Positions 14,160 to 20,673 of a stretch of 27,863 bases of DNA are shown here, one piece after another; the stretch's first letter is position 1, and each line of letters opens with the position of its first letter. The notes under the pieces are model-generated. The model did not search any database. It was not told the origin of the DNA and was given only the letters and a program-made list of their open reading frames with translations. A program made the position numbers and the translations under genes. Origin of the DNA: JAUYQE01 sp035289745 (GTDB taxonomy: Archaea; Nanobdellota; Nanobdellia; Woesearchaeales; GW2011-AR9); contig DATDWF010000078.1 in assembly GCA_035289745.1 (NCBI GenBank), positions 1 to 27,863 on the forward strand, written 5' to 3'.

Positions 14160-14996
14160 TTAGTACGCACTTTCCAGCGATATCCGGATAACAGGAGCTT
14201 CAGGATAAGCAGAGCGCCCTGTCAATGCCCGCAGGTTGTACTGCGCAAGCCATTGCAGCGCCCCGTGCAGTTCTTCGTCAGAAAACGCCTCGTAGCGATG
14301 CAGCAGCAGGATCTTTTCCCCAATCCGCGGGATGTTCTCCGGCGAGAAGCGATATTGTGCCGAAGGCGTGTAGTTTGTATCGTAGACAAACTGGACCACT
14401 TCAGCCACATCTTCCAATACATTTTTTGCTCCGTGGCAGCTCACGGCAGCCACATCGTCCATAGCCGCAGAGCAGCGGGGGCCGGAAAGATTTTCAAGGC
14501 CATGATAGCCGTTCCCACTAATGCTCTGCCAGGAATTCCAGAAATTGGGGCCGAAGTTCGCTGAAAACAGGTGAGCCAGCTCATGAAGCAGCACGCGGGA
14601 ATTCGCACATTGGTCACGGCCCATGCAGTACAGATAGATGTCTCCTTCTTCAGGATCAGCTTTTCCGACTGCCGAGCCATCACGGCCAAGAATGAACAGC
14701 GCATCCACGGACGCAAACTGTTCCGGCAGATGATCCCAGTTGGCCTCGAGTTCCCGATATGCCTGCGCGAGGCGGAAAACGCGCTCGTTGCGCCAGTCTG
14801 CAGAAATATCCCGCGACTGGTAGATGGGAATGCCCAGCTCATCTTCAAAGGCTTCTTCCAGCGGCGTTTCATGCAGCAGGGAATCCAAAAGGCTCTCAGA
14901 CGGATCTTTTGCCCGGCGATCTACAATGACTTTTGTGGCAACTGCTGCTGCCAGAAGTGAAGTACCAAAATATAGTGCAGCAATGGTTTTGTTCAT
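14160..14996 (-). CDS. Membrane-anchored HExxH metalloprotease
   Basis: A 278-residue predicted zincin. An N-terminal signal or anchor (about 5-24) places it outside the membrane. The zinc site is LLHELAHLF (His138, Glu139, His142), and a downstream helix LEDVAEVVQFV (Glu195/Glu199) offers a glutamate third ligand. Several cysteines (near 124, 130, 175, 187) could form disulfides. The region resembles gluzincin-like peptidases, but the exact family is not identified. It is the last gene of the TrmB-headed run of secreted proteins and could mature or cut its neighbours or host proteins. Confidence 0.75.
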   Translation of the reverse strand: MNKTIAALYFGTSLLAAAVATKVIVDRRAKDPSESLLDSLLHETPLEEAFEDELGIPIYQSRDISADWRNERVFRLAQAYRELEANWDHLPEQFASVDALFILGRDGSAVGKADPEEGDIYLYCMGRDQCANSRVLLHELAHLFSANFGPNFWNSWQSISGNGYHGLENLSGPRCSAAMDDVAAVSCHGAKNVLEDVAEVVQFVYDTNYTPSAQYRFSPENIPRIGEKILLLHRYEAFSDEELHGALQWLAQYNLRALTGRSAYPEAPVIRISLESAY

Positions 14997-15008
14997 TCTC
15001 TTCTCTGT

Positions 15009-15554
15009 CTACTTTCTCACCGACAATCCCGCCTCACGTCTCCATTGTTGATAGAAGCTGAATGGCAGGGGAACGATTAAAGGGGAAGGCTTTTCTTTGA
15101 GAAGCAAAAAATCTAACTTTCCTGCTTCTTTATGGAATACATAAGTACCGTTCGTACGCAGAGTAATCTTCGTAACACCTTCTTTATCATTATCGTAAAT
15201 GTCGTCAATTTGGCAGTCCCCACCCTGATGGCATCCAGTTGGATAGAGCCGCAGGAGAACATCATTCTCAACAGGAGTTATGATATATTTTTGTTCACCA
15301 CGCCAAGGATTGTGATAGACTAACAGATCTGCGTTGCTGATCTCTCTTGCGCCTGAAGCATTGGAAATAGTAGGAAGAAGCGCTACTTCTAGCTCGGGCA
15401 GTTGCGCTAATGCAGTCATTGCATCTCGAACAACATTCTGCAGATGTGCTGCGACGATCTGCTGCGTCAAGGAAGCATTGGGAAAGTCACTTACCGGAGA
15501 GTCCTGAATAGACCACGGCAAGCGTTGGGTACAGTAGGGGGTGATGGTTGTCAT
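15009..15554 (-). CDS. Unknown protein in secreted-protein operon
   Basis: A 181-residue protein without clear signal peptide. A helical first half (LTQQIVAAHLQNVVRDAMTA) is followed by a strand-rich domain with CHQGGDCQIDDIYDNDK, where two cysteines flank a short loop, and ends with a Trp/Arg-rich tail. No family is recognised. The start overlaps the stop of the upstream lipoprotein-like gene as ATGA, so they are translated together. It may work with that protein or with the protease 12 nt downstream. Confidence 0.65.
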   Translation of the reverse strand: MTTITPYCTQRLPWSIQDSPVSDFPNASLTQQIVAAHLQNVVRDAMTALAQLPELEVALLPTISNASGAREISNADLLVYHNPWRGEQKYIITPVENDVLLRLYPTGCHQGGDCQIDDIYDNDKEGVTKITLRTNGTYVFHKEAGKLDFLLLKEKPSPLIVPLPFSFYQQWRREAGLSVRK

Positions 15555-16159
15555 GGGCTCACCTCATTGAACAAAAGGGGAGCATAATAGTCGTAATAAA
15601 AATCTATGCCAAAGTGACGAATATTCCCCCGCTGGAGAGCATCGCCGCAGATATCAAAAATAAATGACAAGAAAGTTCTTTTCACCTGAAGCGCTGCCGC
15701 TCTCGCGTCTTGAGCCGTATAAAAGTCAGGCAAAAGATAGCGATAGATGATAGTATACTGCTCTTCGCCGAAAGCATCCCGAATTACCTGCAGGAAAGAG
15801 TCTCTAACATCGAAGGCAATTCCTGCCCCTTGCTTAAGCGTAAAGAAACAAGACGCCGCCTCCGGATTCTGTAAAGCAAGCAGCGCTACGCACTCCAGGC
15901 CAAAATACGGGGCACCATATTCTCTGGCCAGAACTCGGCCACTGGACCTCGTCGCATCCGAGACGACTTCAGCAGCAATGCCGCGGGCTTGCTCTTGCGC
16001 CATTCGGGCTTCCCTATTTCTGAGCACTTCTGCAAGCAAAGGAGAAGAAGCATCCGGTAACGCTGGTTCGTCGCCGAAATGAAGCAAATCAGAGAGTGAG
16101 CCGCAGCTCGTAGTGAGAGCAACGGTTCCTGCCAAGATGCTGTTTTTCAAGAAGTTCAT
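15551..16159 (-). CDS. Predicted lipoprotein of unknown function
   Basis: A 202-residue protein with an N-terminal signal (NFLKNSILAGTVALTTSCGS). Cys19 sits at a lipobox-like position, although the residues before it (TTS) are not a perfect lipobox. The mature part is largely helical, with Tyr-rich stretches (YTIIYRYLLPDFY, DFYYDYYAPLLF). No family is recognised. ATGA overlaps join it to both neighbours, so three successive genes are translationally coupled and their products may form a complex. Confidence 0.68.
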   Translation of the reverse strand: MNFLKNSILAGTVALTTSCGSLSDLLHFGDEPALPDASSPLLAEVLRNREARMAQEQARGIAAEVVSDATRSSGRVLAREYGAPYFGLECVALLALQNPEAASCFFTLKQGAGIAFDVRDSFLQVIRDAFGEEQYTIIYRYLLPDFYTAQDARAAALQVKRTFLSFIFDICGDALQRGNIRHFGIDFYYDYYAPLLFNEVSP

Positions 16160-16575
16160 GGTCGTTCAGATGGCGGTAACGGCGAGTTTTGATTTTGGAA
16201 GTCTTGCGGCACGTCAAGTTCTTCCTGGAGCATCTGGATCAGCAGTTGTTGCACGGGGTCCCAGCAGGACTCCGGCCAGGACTGGTTATAAATGCCTAGT
16301 TGGAGGCAGCTCTTATAGAGTTCAGGAAAAAGAATATGCTCAGCAGAGGGAAAATAGTCTCGGAGTACCGCATCTGCCAGAGCCGGAACGGCAGTGTCTT
16401 CTACATAAGAAGCAGCCATCCTGCCGAGAGAGCGGGCAGACGCATTTTCTACACCAGCGATAAAAGTATCATCATGCTGAAAAAACTCTTCTACCATACT
16501 GCTTTCATAGCCAATGAAAAGGCCAGCGATTCCCATGCCGATCATCTGCAACCGGTGCTTGAGCTGTTCATTCAT
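16156..16575 (-). CDS. Small protein with N-terminal hydrophobic segment
   Basis: A 139-residue protein. A short hydrophobic stretch (about 10-22, QMIGMGIAGLFIG) may anchor it in the membrane. The rest is helical, with two cysteines (KSCLQLG, ESCWDP) and a Pro/Gln-rich tail. No family is recognised. Its stop overlaps the next gene's ATG, and it starts 9 nt after the gene at 16585. Confidence 0.62.
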   Translation of the reverse strand: MNEQLKHRLQMIGMGIAGLFIGYESSMVEEFFQHDDTFIAGVENASARSLGRMAASYVEDTAVPALADAVLRDYFPSAEHILFPELYKSCLQLGIYNQSWPESCWDPVQQLLIQMLQEELDVPQDFQNQNSPLPPSERP

Positions 16576-16584
16576 TTTTTTCTC

Positions 16585-16863
16585 CTACTTACCTTTTACA
16601 TACAATGAATGATCCTGCAAGTAATCATCCAGCCATAGCAGCAAGCTGGTAACTTCTACCTGTCGAGCCGCTGCTTCTCCTTGCAGCTGGGCTTCGCAGG
16701 CAGATAAGTAATCGTCGCGAAGAAGAATTTGTGTTCCGCAGATGGATTCTAAAGATTGAACGTTATTTCCGTCGGTTTGTGCTACGCATGGAAGAGCTGG
16801 AGCGCTAAATCCAACAGCAAGAACGAGTCCGGGTAAAAACAATCGGGGTGTTTGGTTGTTCAT
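16585..16863 (-). CDS. Small secreted protein with cysteines
   Basis: A 92-residue protein with a signal peptide (TPRLFLPGLVLAVGFSAPAL) and a mature part with three cysteines (LPCVAQ, SICGTQ, SACEAQ) and a helical tail. An ATG at 16878 would add five residues; the ATG at 16863 gives a cleaner signal peptide, and GGTG lies 9 nt before it. No family is recognised. It is one of several very short exported proteins in this operon. Confidence 0.58.
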   Translation of the reverse strand: MNNQTPRLFLPGLVLAVGFSAPALPCVAQTDGNNVQSLESICGTQILLRDDYLSACEAQLQGEAAARQVEVTSLLLWLDDYLQDHSLYVKGK

Positions 16864-16897
16864 GGAGTACGCACCCATCTCCCTCTTCCGTCTCGTT

Positions 16898-17536
16898 TTA
16901 CTCTTCCAGCTGATACACGCGTATTCTGTTCGCGGGCACTTGCCAGATATTGCCTTGGCTGAGCTCTTCCGGCGTTAAGCCACTGATTTCGACACGGCTG
17001 CCGCCGGGAGCGATGAGGAAGTCGATGCTTTCTTTGGTGAGATAATAATTCCCACTCCTACATCCACCAATATCTTCGTAATAATTTTGCACTTCGACAG
17101 CCTGCCGACCCCTTTCCGGCCTTTCCAGAAAGAAAAAATACTGGCTGGATGTACCCGGAATAGTTGCAGGCACATACTGTTCTTCAATGACCACGCCGCT
17201 GATGGTAATGCCTTCGGGGTGATTTTCTTCACAGGAGAAAGGGAACTGCAAGGCAGCGAGCGCTAACAGCCCGGAAGCAAGAACTTTTCGGCGAGTGGGA
17301 GCCTTTTTCAATACTGTTCTCGGTTCTCCTTTTCTCATTGCAACTTCGCCGTTAGGAGCAGCAATAAAGAGAGTTCCGGTATACGGAAAACTACGGCGAA
17401 AATTTGCCATTTCCGCTTCTTCTCCCCGAGGGGAAGCGAGAGCGATGCATTCGATGGCTTGTTCTCTTTCTGGCGGGATTACCGCTTGTCCTGTTATGAA
17501 GCTTAGAAGCTCGTCAATTTCTTGAGTATTTGTCAT
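16898..17536 (-). CDS. Protein with internal RR-hydrophobic-Cys segment and VPANR domain
   Basis: A 212-residue protein in two parts. Residues 1-80 are a soluble charged region. Residues 82-102 read RRKVLASGLLALAALQFPFS followed by Cys, like a Tat-type or lipoprotein signal, but internal. After the cysteine comes a domain (SGVVIEEQYVPATIPG...VPANRIRVYQ) that matches the neighbour at 17873 (QYTPTTV...VPANRILIC). So the domain is probably outside the cell, with the N-terminal part inside. The ribosome binding site GGAGG, spaced 9 nt from the ATG, lies in a stretch identical to that of the 17553 gene. Confidence 0.7.
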   Translation of the reverse strand: MTNTQEIDELLSFITGQAVIPPEREQAIECIALASPRGEEAEMANFRRSFPYTGTLFIAAPNGEVAMRKGEPRTVLKKAPTRRKVLASGLLALAALQFPFSCEENHPEGITISGVVIEEQYVPATIPGTSSQYFFFLERPERGRQAVEVQNYYEDIGGCRSGNYYLTKESIDFLIAPGGSRVEISGLTPEELSQGNIWQVPANRIRVYQLEE

Positions 17537-17552
17537 TTTTAGTTTCCTCCTC

Positions 17553-17849
17553 TCAATATCGGATAGTGCAGCCTTTCAGATTCGTATGGCCGCAGCAGAC
17601 GGTGGCTTCAGCGCGTTGCCCGCCGGGGTTTATGCCCTCTATACTATAGGCCATTTCTCCATCACTGCAAGTTAACGTGAAGAAGTACGAATTGCCTACC
17701 ACGGCAACATCGCTCCAGCCAGCCGATTGGGCAGCTTGGATGGCATCCTCTTCACTACTACAGCCAGGCATGCAGCTAGTTTGTGCCCCAACTCCTGCGC
17801 CGATAGTCAGCGCCGTCACCAAAGATGCAATATTTTGTTTTGTGGTCAT
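17553..17849 (-). CDS. Small secreted cysteine-rich protein
   Basis: A 98-residue protein with a signal peptide (about 1-24, TLTIGAGVGAQ) and a compact mature part with seven cysteines if the first, near the cleavage site, is counted (SCMPGC, LTCSDG, VCCGH, KGCTI). Several disulfides are likely. No family is recognised. An upstream in-frame start at 17885 would place 12 basic residues before the signal; the ATG at 17849 is chosen because GGAGG lies 9 nt before it in a leader shared with the 16898 gene. Confidence 0.65.
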   Translation of the reverse strand: MTTKQNIASLVTALTIGAGVGAQTSCMPGCSSEEDAIQAAQSAGWSDVAVVGNSYFFTLTCSDGEMAYSIEGINPGGQRAEATVCCGHTNLKGCTIRY

Positions 17850-17872
17850 TTTTAGTTTCCTCCATTTATTTT

Positions 17873-18280
17873 TTATAACGTCCAATCATTGCAGAGATAA
17901 TAATCCGTGCAAATCAGGATTCTGTTCGCCGGCACCTGAAGCTGATCGCCGTCTGCTCCCTCTAGGTCTTGAAGAGAAATGTCATACATCTCAAAGCGCA
18001 TGCCTGGAGAGAGCGCATCCCGCACCAGCTCGATGCCGCCATTATCGTCGCGGACAATCTTGGTTTCTTGGACGTCAATAATTCTGAAGCCGTAATCGGT
18101 GTCCGCAGAGAACAGCAAGCTGCTGGGCTGCACTCCCACGGCTGGATGCACCGTTGTTGGAGTATATTGTGCAAATTCTCCGGCGACTCCGTGGACAGTA
18201 ACAAAGTCCTCTTCAAAGCACGCTGGAGCTGCGAGAGCAGCGGCGAGAACGAGTCCGGCGATGGTTGCATTGGTTTTCAT
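17873..18280 (-). CDS. Predicted lipoprotein with VPANR domain
   Basis: A 135-residue exported protein. The signal TIAGLVLAAALAAPAC ends in a good lipobox (APAC), so it is probably a membrane-held lipoprotein. The mature domain (VHGVAGEFAQYTPTT...QLQVPANRILICTDYY) is related to the C-terminal domain at 16898. An open frame extends upstream to 18412, but it crosses into the previous gene and the ATG at 18280 opens the signal peptide. Function unknown; the duplication within the operon suggests a conserved outer-surface module. Confidence 0.7.
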   Translation of the reverse strand: MKTNATIAGLVLAAALAAPACFEEDFVTVHGVAGEFAQYTPTTVHPAVGVQPSSLLFSADTDYGFRIIDVQETKIVRDDNGGIELVRDALSPGMRFEMYDISLQDLEGADGDQLQVPANRILICTDYYLCNDWTL

Positions 18281-18305
18281 GGTGAAGTTCTTCCGATGAT
18301 GATTT

Positions 18306-18581
18306 TTATTTTTCTTTCTTGGATGCATGGTATAAAGCAAATCCACCAAAAAAACCGGCGGAGATTCCCGTAGCGTACCCATCCCAGGGGTGATCAACAA
18401 GCCCGTTTGCATAGTTGTGAGCCTCTTCCAAAACTGCTTCCGTCAGTTCCGATTGCTGCGAGAGATAGCTTTGGACAACAGCAGTTCGTTCGCTCTCGTA
18501 GTGAGCAATGACCTCCAAAGTGGAGACTGCTAGGACAGCCGCCACAGATGAATCCATTATAATATCAAACATTTTTCCCAT
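18306..18581 (-). CDS. Small protein with two membrane segments
   Basis: A 91-residue protein. One hydrophobic segment lies near residues 8-26 and a glycine-rich one near the end (GYATGISAGFFGGFALYHAS), with a helical charged linker between. The C-terminal pattern G-x(2,3)-G-F-x-G-G-aromatic recurs in the small proteins at 18620 and 18940. Function unknown. GGAGG lies 8 nt before the ATG at 18581. Confidence 0.65.
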   Translation of the reverse strand: MGKMFDIIMDSSVAAVLAVSTLEVIAHYESERTAVVQSYLSQQSELTEAVLEEAHNYANGLVDHPWDGYATGISAGFFGGFALYHASKKEK

Positions 18582-18619
18582 TTTTCATTCCTCCTGGTTT
18601 CTTCTTCTCACGTCGTATA

Positions 18620-18823
18620 TTACTTCAAATAGTACTTAGCATAGTCTCGTAGCCCGCACCCGCCTTTATAGCCGACAATGCCACCGGCAGCCGCCAGGAG
18701 ATTATCCAGCATGCCCCGCTCCATGGAAGCGGAGACAGTCAAAGCCGCCAGGCCGATGCCGAGCGTGGTCAGGCCTTTCTTGAGCGACGGCTTTTTCGGT
18801 TCCAGTTTGTCGTCGATGGTCAT
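18620..18823 (-). CDS. Very small membrane protein with glycine-rich end
   Basis: A 67-residue protein: a charged N terminus (TIDDKLEPKKPSLKKG), a hydrophobic segment (TTLGIGLAALTVSAS) and a second, glycine-rich one (LLAAAGGIVGYKGGCG). It resembles the neighbours at 18306 and 18940 in layout. Its start overlaps the stop of a 14-codon ORF that repeats its own first residues. Function unknown. Confidence 0.6.
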   Translation of the reverse strand: MTIDDKLEPKKPSLKKGLTTLGIGLAALTVSASMERGMLDNLLAAAGGIVGYKGGCGLRDYAKYYLK

Positions 18824-18864
18824 GTGGCCCTCTTTGGTTCTTGCAGTGTATCGTCGAGAGTCAT
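18820..18864 (-). pseudogene. 14-codon ORF repeating the start of the next gene
   Basis: This reads MTLDDTLQEPKRAT and stops with TGA overlapping the ATG of the 18620 gene. It matches that gene's N terminus (MTIDDKLEPKKPS) residue for residue over its first half. It is either a remnant of a tandem duplication or a leader ORF that couples translation. Confidence 0.4.
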
Positions 18865-18867
18865 TTA

Positions 18868-18927
18868 TTACTCTTCCATCCCTATCGTATACGGCACCAA
18901 GTCCGGTTTGCCGTGGGCATCACACAT
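18868..18927 (-). pseudogene. C-terminal fragment of the 19270-type protein
   Basis: The 19-codon frame MCDAHGKPDLVPYTIGMEE ends with TAA-TAA. It matches the end of the protein encoded at 19270 (YDANGEPDLVPYRTGTEE), and the DNA is also similar (ACGGCACCAAGTCCGG shared). The rest of the gene is missing, and the 18940 gene abuts it. It is a relic of duplication and deletion. Confidence 0.55.
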
Positions 18928-18939
18928 TTTTTAGACTTA

Positions 18940-19242
18940 CTATCTGTTCTTAACAGTGGTGCTTGATTTTAGATAGCCACCGACAAAGCCCATTACTGCA
19001 CCAACTTTATCCAAATTCCCTTCCAAGTAGCGAAGAGTGTCTTGCGTGGTGTCCGTGTCGGAAACAGCATTCCCTAAATAAGCAATGCCTTCAGGGATGG
19101 CAGTATTCAAGTAGGGGATCCAATCTAAGACTTGGCCACCGAGAGCTCCAAAAGCAGCTCCTACGGATGCCCCCACTACGACAACAACACCAGCTACACC
19201 TCCAACAATAACTCCCGTTCCAATTTTTTCAGTTAGTGACAT
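18940..19242 (-). CDS. Glycine-zipper membrane protein
   Basis: A 100-residue protein with a long glycine/valine/alanine-rich segment (GVIVGGVAGVVVVVGASVGA) in which glycines recur every 3-4 residues, as in glycine zippers that pack or form pores in membranes. A second hydrophobic segment near the end (KVGAVMGFVGGYLKS) matches the pattern in the 18306 and 18620 proteins. It has a strong ribosome binding site (GGAGG). Pore or holin-like action is only a possibility. Confidence 0.65.
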   Translation of the reverse strand: MSLTEKIGTGVIVGGVAGVVVVVGASVGAAFGALGGQVLDWIPYLNTAIPEGIAYLGNAVSDTDTTQDTLRYLEGNLDKVGAVMGFVGGYLKSSTTVKNR

Positions 19243-19269
19243 TTTATTTTTCCTCCTCGTTATTTTTCT

Positions 19270-19542
19270 TTACTCTTCCGTCCCCGTGCGATACGGCACC
19301 AAGTCCGGCTCGCCGTTGGCATCATACACCAAACCATACGGCTTCCCGCCAATGCGCAAGATGGTTTCATCACCTTCGATGCCGTCGAAGTTTTGTACTT
19401 CATCTTCGAGTTGGCTCGTCGGAATGGGATTGGCTTCGTGGCGCGGGGAGAAGCCCTCCCAATTCTGAACTAACAGCCCAGCAGCCGGTACTAAATAGCA
19501 AACTGCAATAGTTAATCCCATCAAATCATCTGTCTTCCCCAT
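19270..19542 (-). CDS. Small anchored protein, YDANG family
   Basis: A 90-residue protein with an N-terminal membrane span (LMGLTIAVCYLVPAAGLLVQ) and an outer part with FDGIEGDETILRI and VYDANGEPDLVPY. It is a paralogue of the 12991 protein, and a fragment of a further copy lies at 18868. It is the first gene after the TrmB-family regulator, 15 nt downstream, with a GGAGG site. Function unknown. Confidence 0.7.
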   Translation of the reverse strand: MGKTDDLMGLTIAVCYLVPAAGLLVQNWEGFSPRHEANPIPTSQLEDEVQNFDGIEGDETILRIGGKPYGLVYDANGEPDLVPYRTGTEE

Positions 19543-19557
19543 TTTTCTTTTCCCTCC

Positions 19558-20343
19558 CTAGTTCTTCCATTCCTTTTCAAACAGTTCCGTAAAGTATTTC
19601 ACGAAGTGAGGCGCTTCCACCCACACGGCACAGTCGTAGTTCTTGTGCACGTCCATGTCGTCCGTCAGGAAGAGCACTAAGTGCAGGTCATCAATGACCG
19701 CAAACCGCGCGCCCTGCCCTTTGTACTGCTTGACTTTGGCAACCTGCGAGAAATTATCAGCAGTGTCCGGCTTGACAGAGTTCGGCAAAGCTACCCGTAC
19801 ATCCACGCCGCGGGCTTTGGCTTTCTTCAAATAAGAAGCCAGCAAGTCAAACTTCCGCTCCGCACCCATGCGCGACACCATGATGCTGATATTCTTCTTG
19901 GCATTTTTCACTAAAGTCAACAGGTGCTCATGCACTTTATCTCTTCCGCGGAAAGCGCCGCTCTTGTCCGTGGGGTCGACCAGCTTGATGCCTTCACGGT
20001 GCAGGGTATTCAATTCGCCCAAGGTTTCGCTGTCTTTCAGCTTCGAGAGCATGGTATTCTGCTGTTCGGCCTCTTCCATCACTTTTATTTTGACGCGTTC
20101 CACGACTTCCGCAGGCGGCACGGCCAAATACTTGATGGGCTTGCCCACTTTCATGATAATGAAGCCTTTCTTCTCGAGCGACTCGAGAACATCATAGGAT
20201 CTGCTTCTGGGCACATTAGAAATGTCGGAGAGCTCTCCCGCTGTGGAGACTCCTCTTGAAAGCAAAGCTACCCAGAGCTTGCTCTCGTACGAATTCAGGC
20301 CGAAATCTTTCAGCCTGTTCAAAAATTCTTTTTGGACGATCAT
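19558..20343 (-). CDS. TrmB-family transcriptional regulator
   Basis: A 261-residue archaeal regulator. The N-terminal winged helix (LNSYESKLWVALLSRGVSTA, then NVPRSRSYDVLESLEKKGFI) is the TrmB signature. A coiled coil (about 90-110) follows, and then a phospholipase-D-like sensor domain (KNISIMVSRMG, RGVDVRVALPN). Such proteins repress or activate sugar or other operons in response to a ligand. It heads the run of small exported-protein genes and probably controls them and itself. GGAGG lies 7 nt before the ATG, in a leader that can fold to hide it. Confidence 0.9.
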   Translation of the reverse strand: MIVQKEFLNRLKDFGLNSYESKLWVALLSRGVSTAGELSDISNVPRSRSYDVLESLEKKGFIIMKVGKPIKYLAVPPAEVVERVKIKVMEEAEQQNTMLSKLKDSETLGELNTLHREGIKLVDPTDKSGAFRGRDKVHEHLLTLVKNAKKNISIMVSRMGAERKFDLLASYLKKAKARGVDVRVALPNSVKPDTADNFSQVAKVKQYKGQGARFAVIDDLHLVLFLTDDMDVHKNYDCAVWVEAPHFVKYFTELFEKEWKN

Positions 20344-20398
20344 GGTTCTTCCTCCTGTTGGTGATTATTAACCTCCCTCATTAATCCACCGAAGAACC
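20340..20398 (-). promoter_or_regulatory. TrmB mRNA leader: stem over the ribosome site and a 13-codon ORF
   Basis: In the leader, GGTTCTTC (minus strand of 20391-20398) can pair with GAAGAACC (minus strand of 20344-20351) to form a perfect 8-bp stem that would tie up the bases between the GGAG and the ATG. Inside the loop a frame reads MREVNNHQQEEEP and stops with TGA (20340-20342) overlapping the TrmB ATG. Either element could tune translation. Confidence 0.35.
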
Positions 20399-20486
20399 TC
20401 TTTTACAACTTTGCAGTTCAGAAAGGGCGGTTCTTTATAAATCTTTCGTTTTATTTAGTACTTGCAGGTGGTTAATGGGTGGGAAG

Positions 20487-20517
20487 AAGAGCCCCTCTGC
20501 TCTTTGTACCATTTTTT
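20487..20517 (+). terminator. Stem-loop with T-run (possible small RNA end)
   Basis: A 6-bp stem AAGAGC/GCTCTT with a 6-nt loop is followed 8 nt later by six T. The TATAAA at 20436-20441 read on the plus strand could start an RNA near 20465 ending here, about 50 nt. No plus-strand gene lies before it, so it may mark a small RNA. Weak. Confidence 0.25.
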
Positions 20518-20638
20518 AGCCATATGTCACAGCGCTGTTACAGGGATCGGATAGTTCACTGTCCATCTTATAGGATACAAATTGAGAGCAATAATTTTGC
20601 TTTCCTCTCGGTAAGAGGCATACTGAAAGCGCAGAGAA

Positions 20639-20668
20639 ATATTTAAATACCAGTTGATATTTTAATAT
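20639..20668 (+). promoter_or_regulatory. Promoter of second MNT/HEPN pair
   Basis: TATA-like ATATTTAAATA (20639-20649) is about 29 bp before the ATG at 20674, implying a leaderless start. ATATT-TT-AATAT (20657-20668) is a short inverted repeat between them. AT-rich, so the repeat is less certain than those of the other pairs. Confidence 0.4.
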
Positions 20669-20673
20669 TTCAG

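Larger units (their letters stand above)
20344..20673. promoter_or_regulatory. 330-bp divergent intergenic region
   Basis: No convincing gene. It holds the TrmB-operon promoter (minus-strand ATTTATAAAG at about 20433-20442), the structured leader, an imperfect inverted copy of a GGTGG-TTAATG-GGG element (20372-20390 and 20467-20483), a stem AAGAGC-CCCTCT-GCTCTT (20487-20504) followed by six T (20512-20517), an 18-bp near-palindrome TGTCACAGCGCTGTTACA (20525-20542), and the MNT/HEPN promoter (TATA 20639-20649). Confidence 0.5.
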
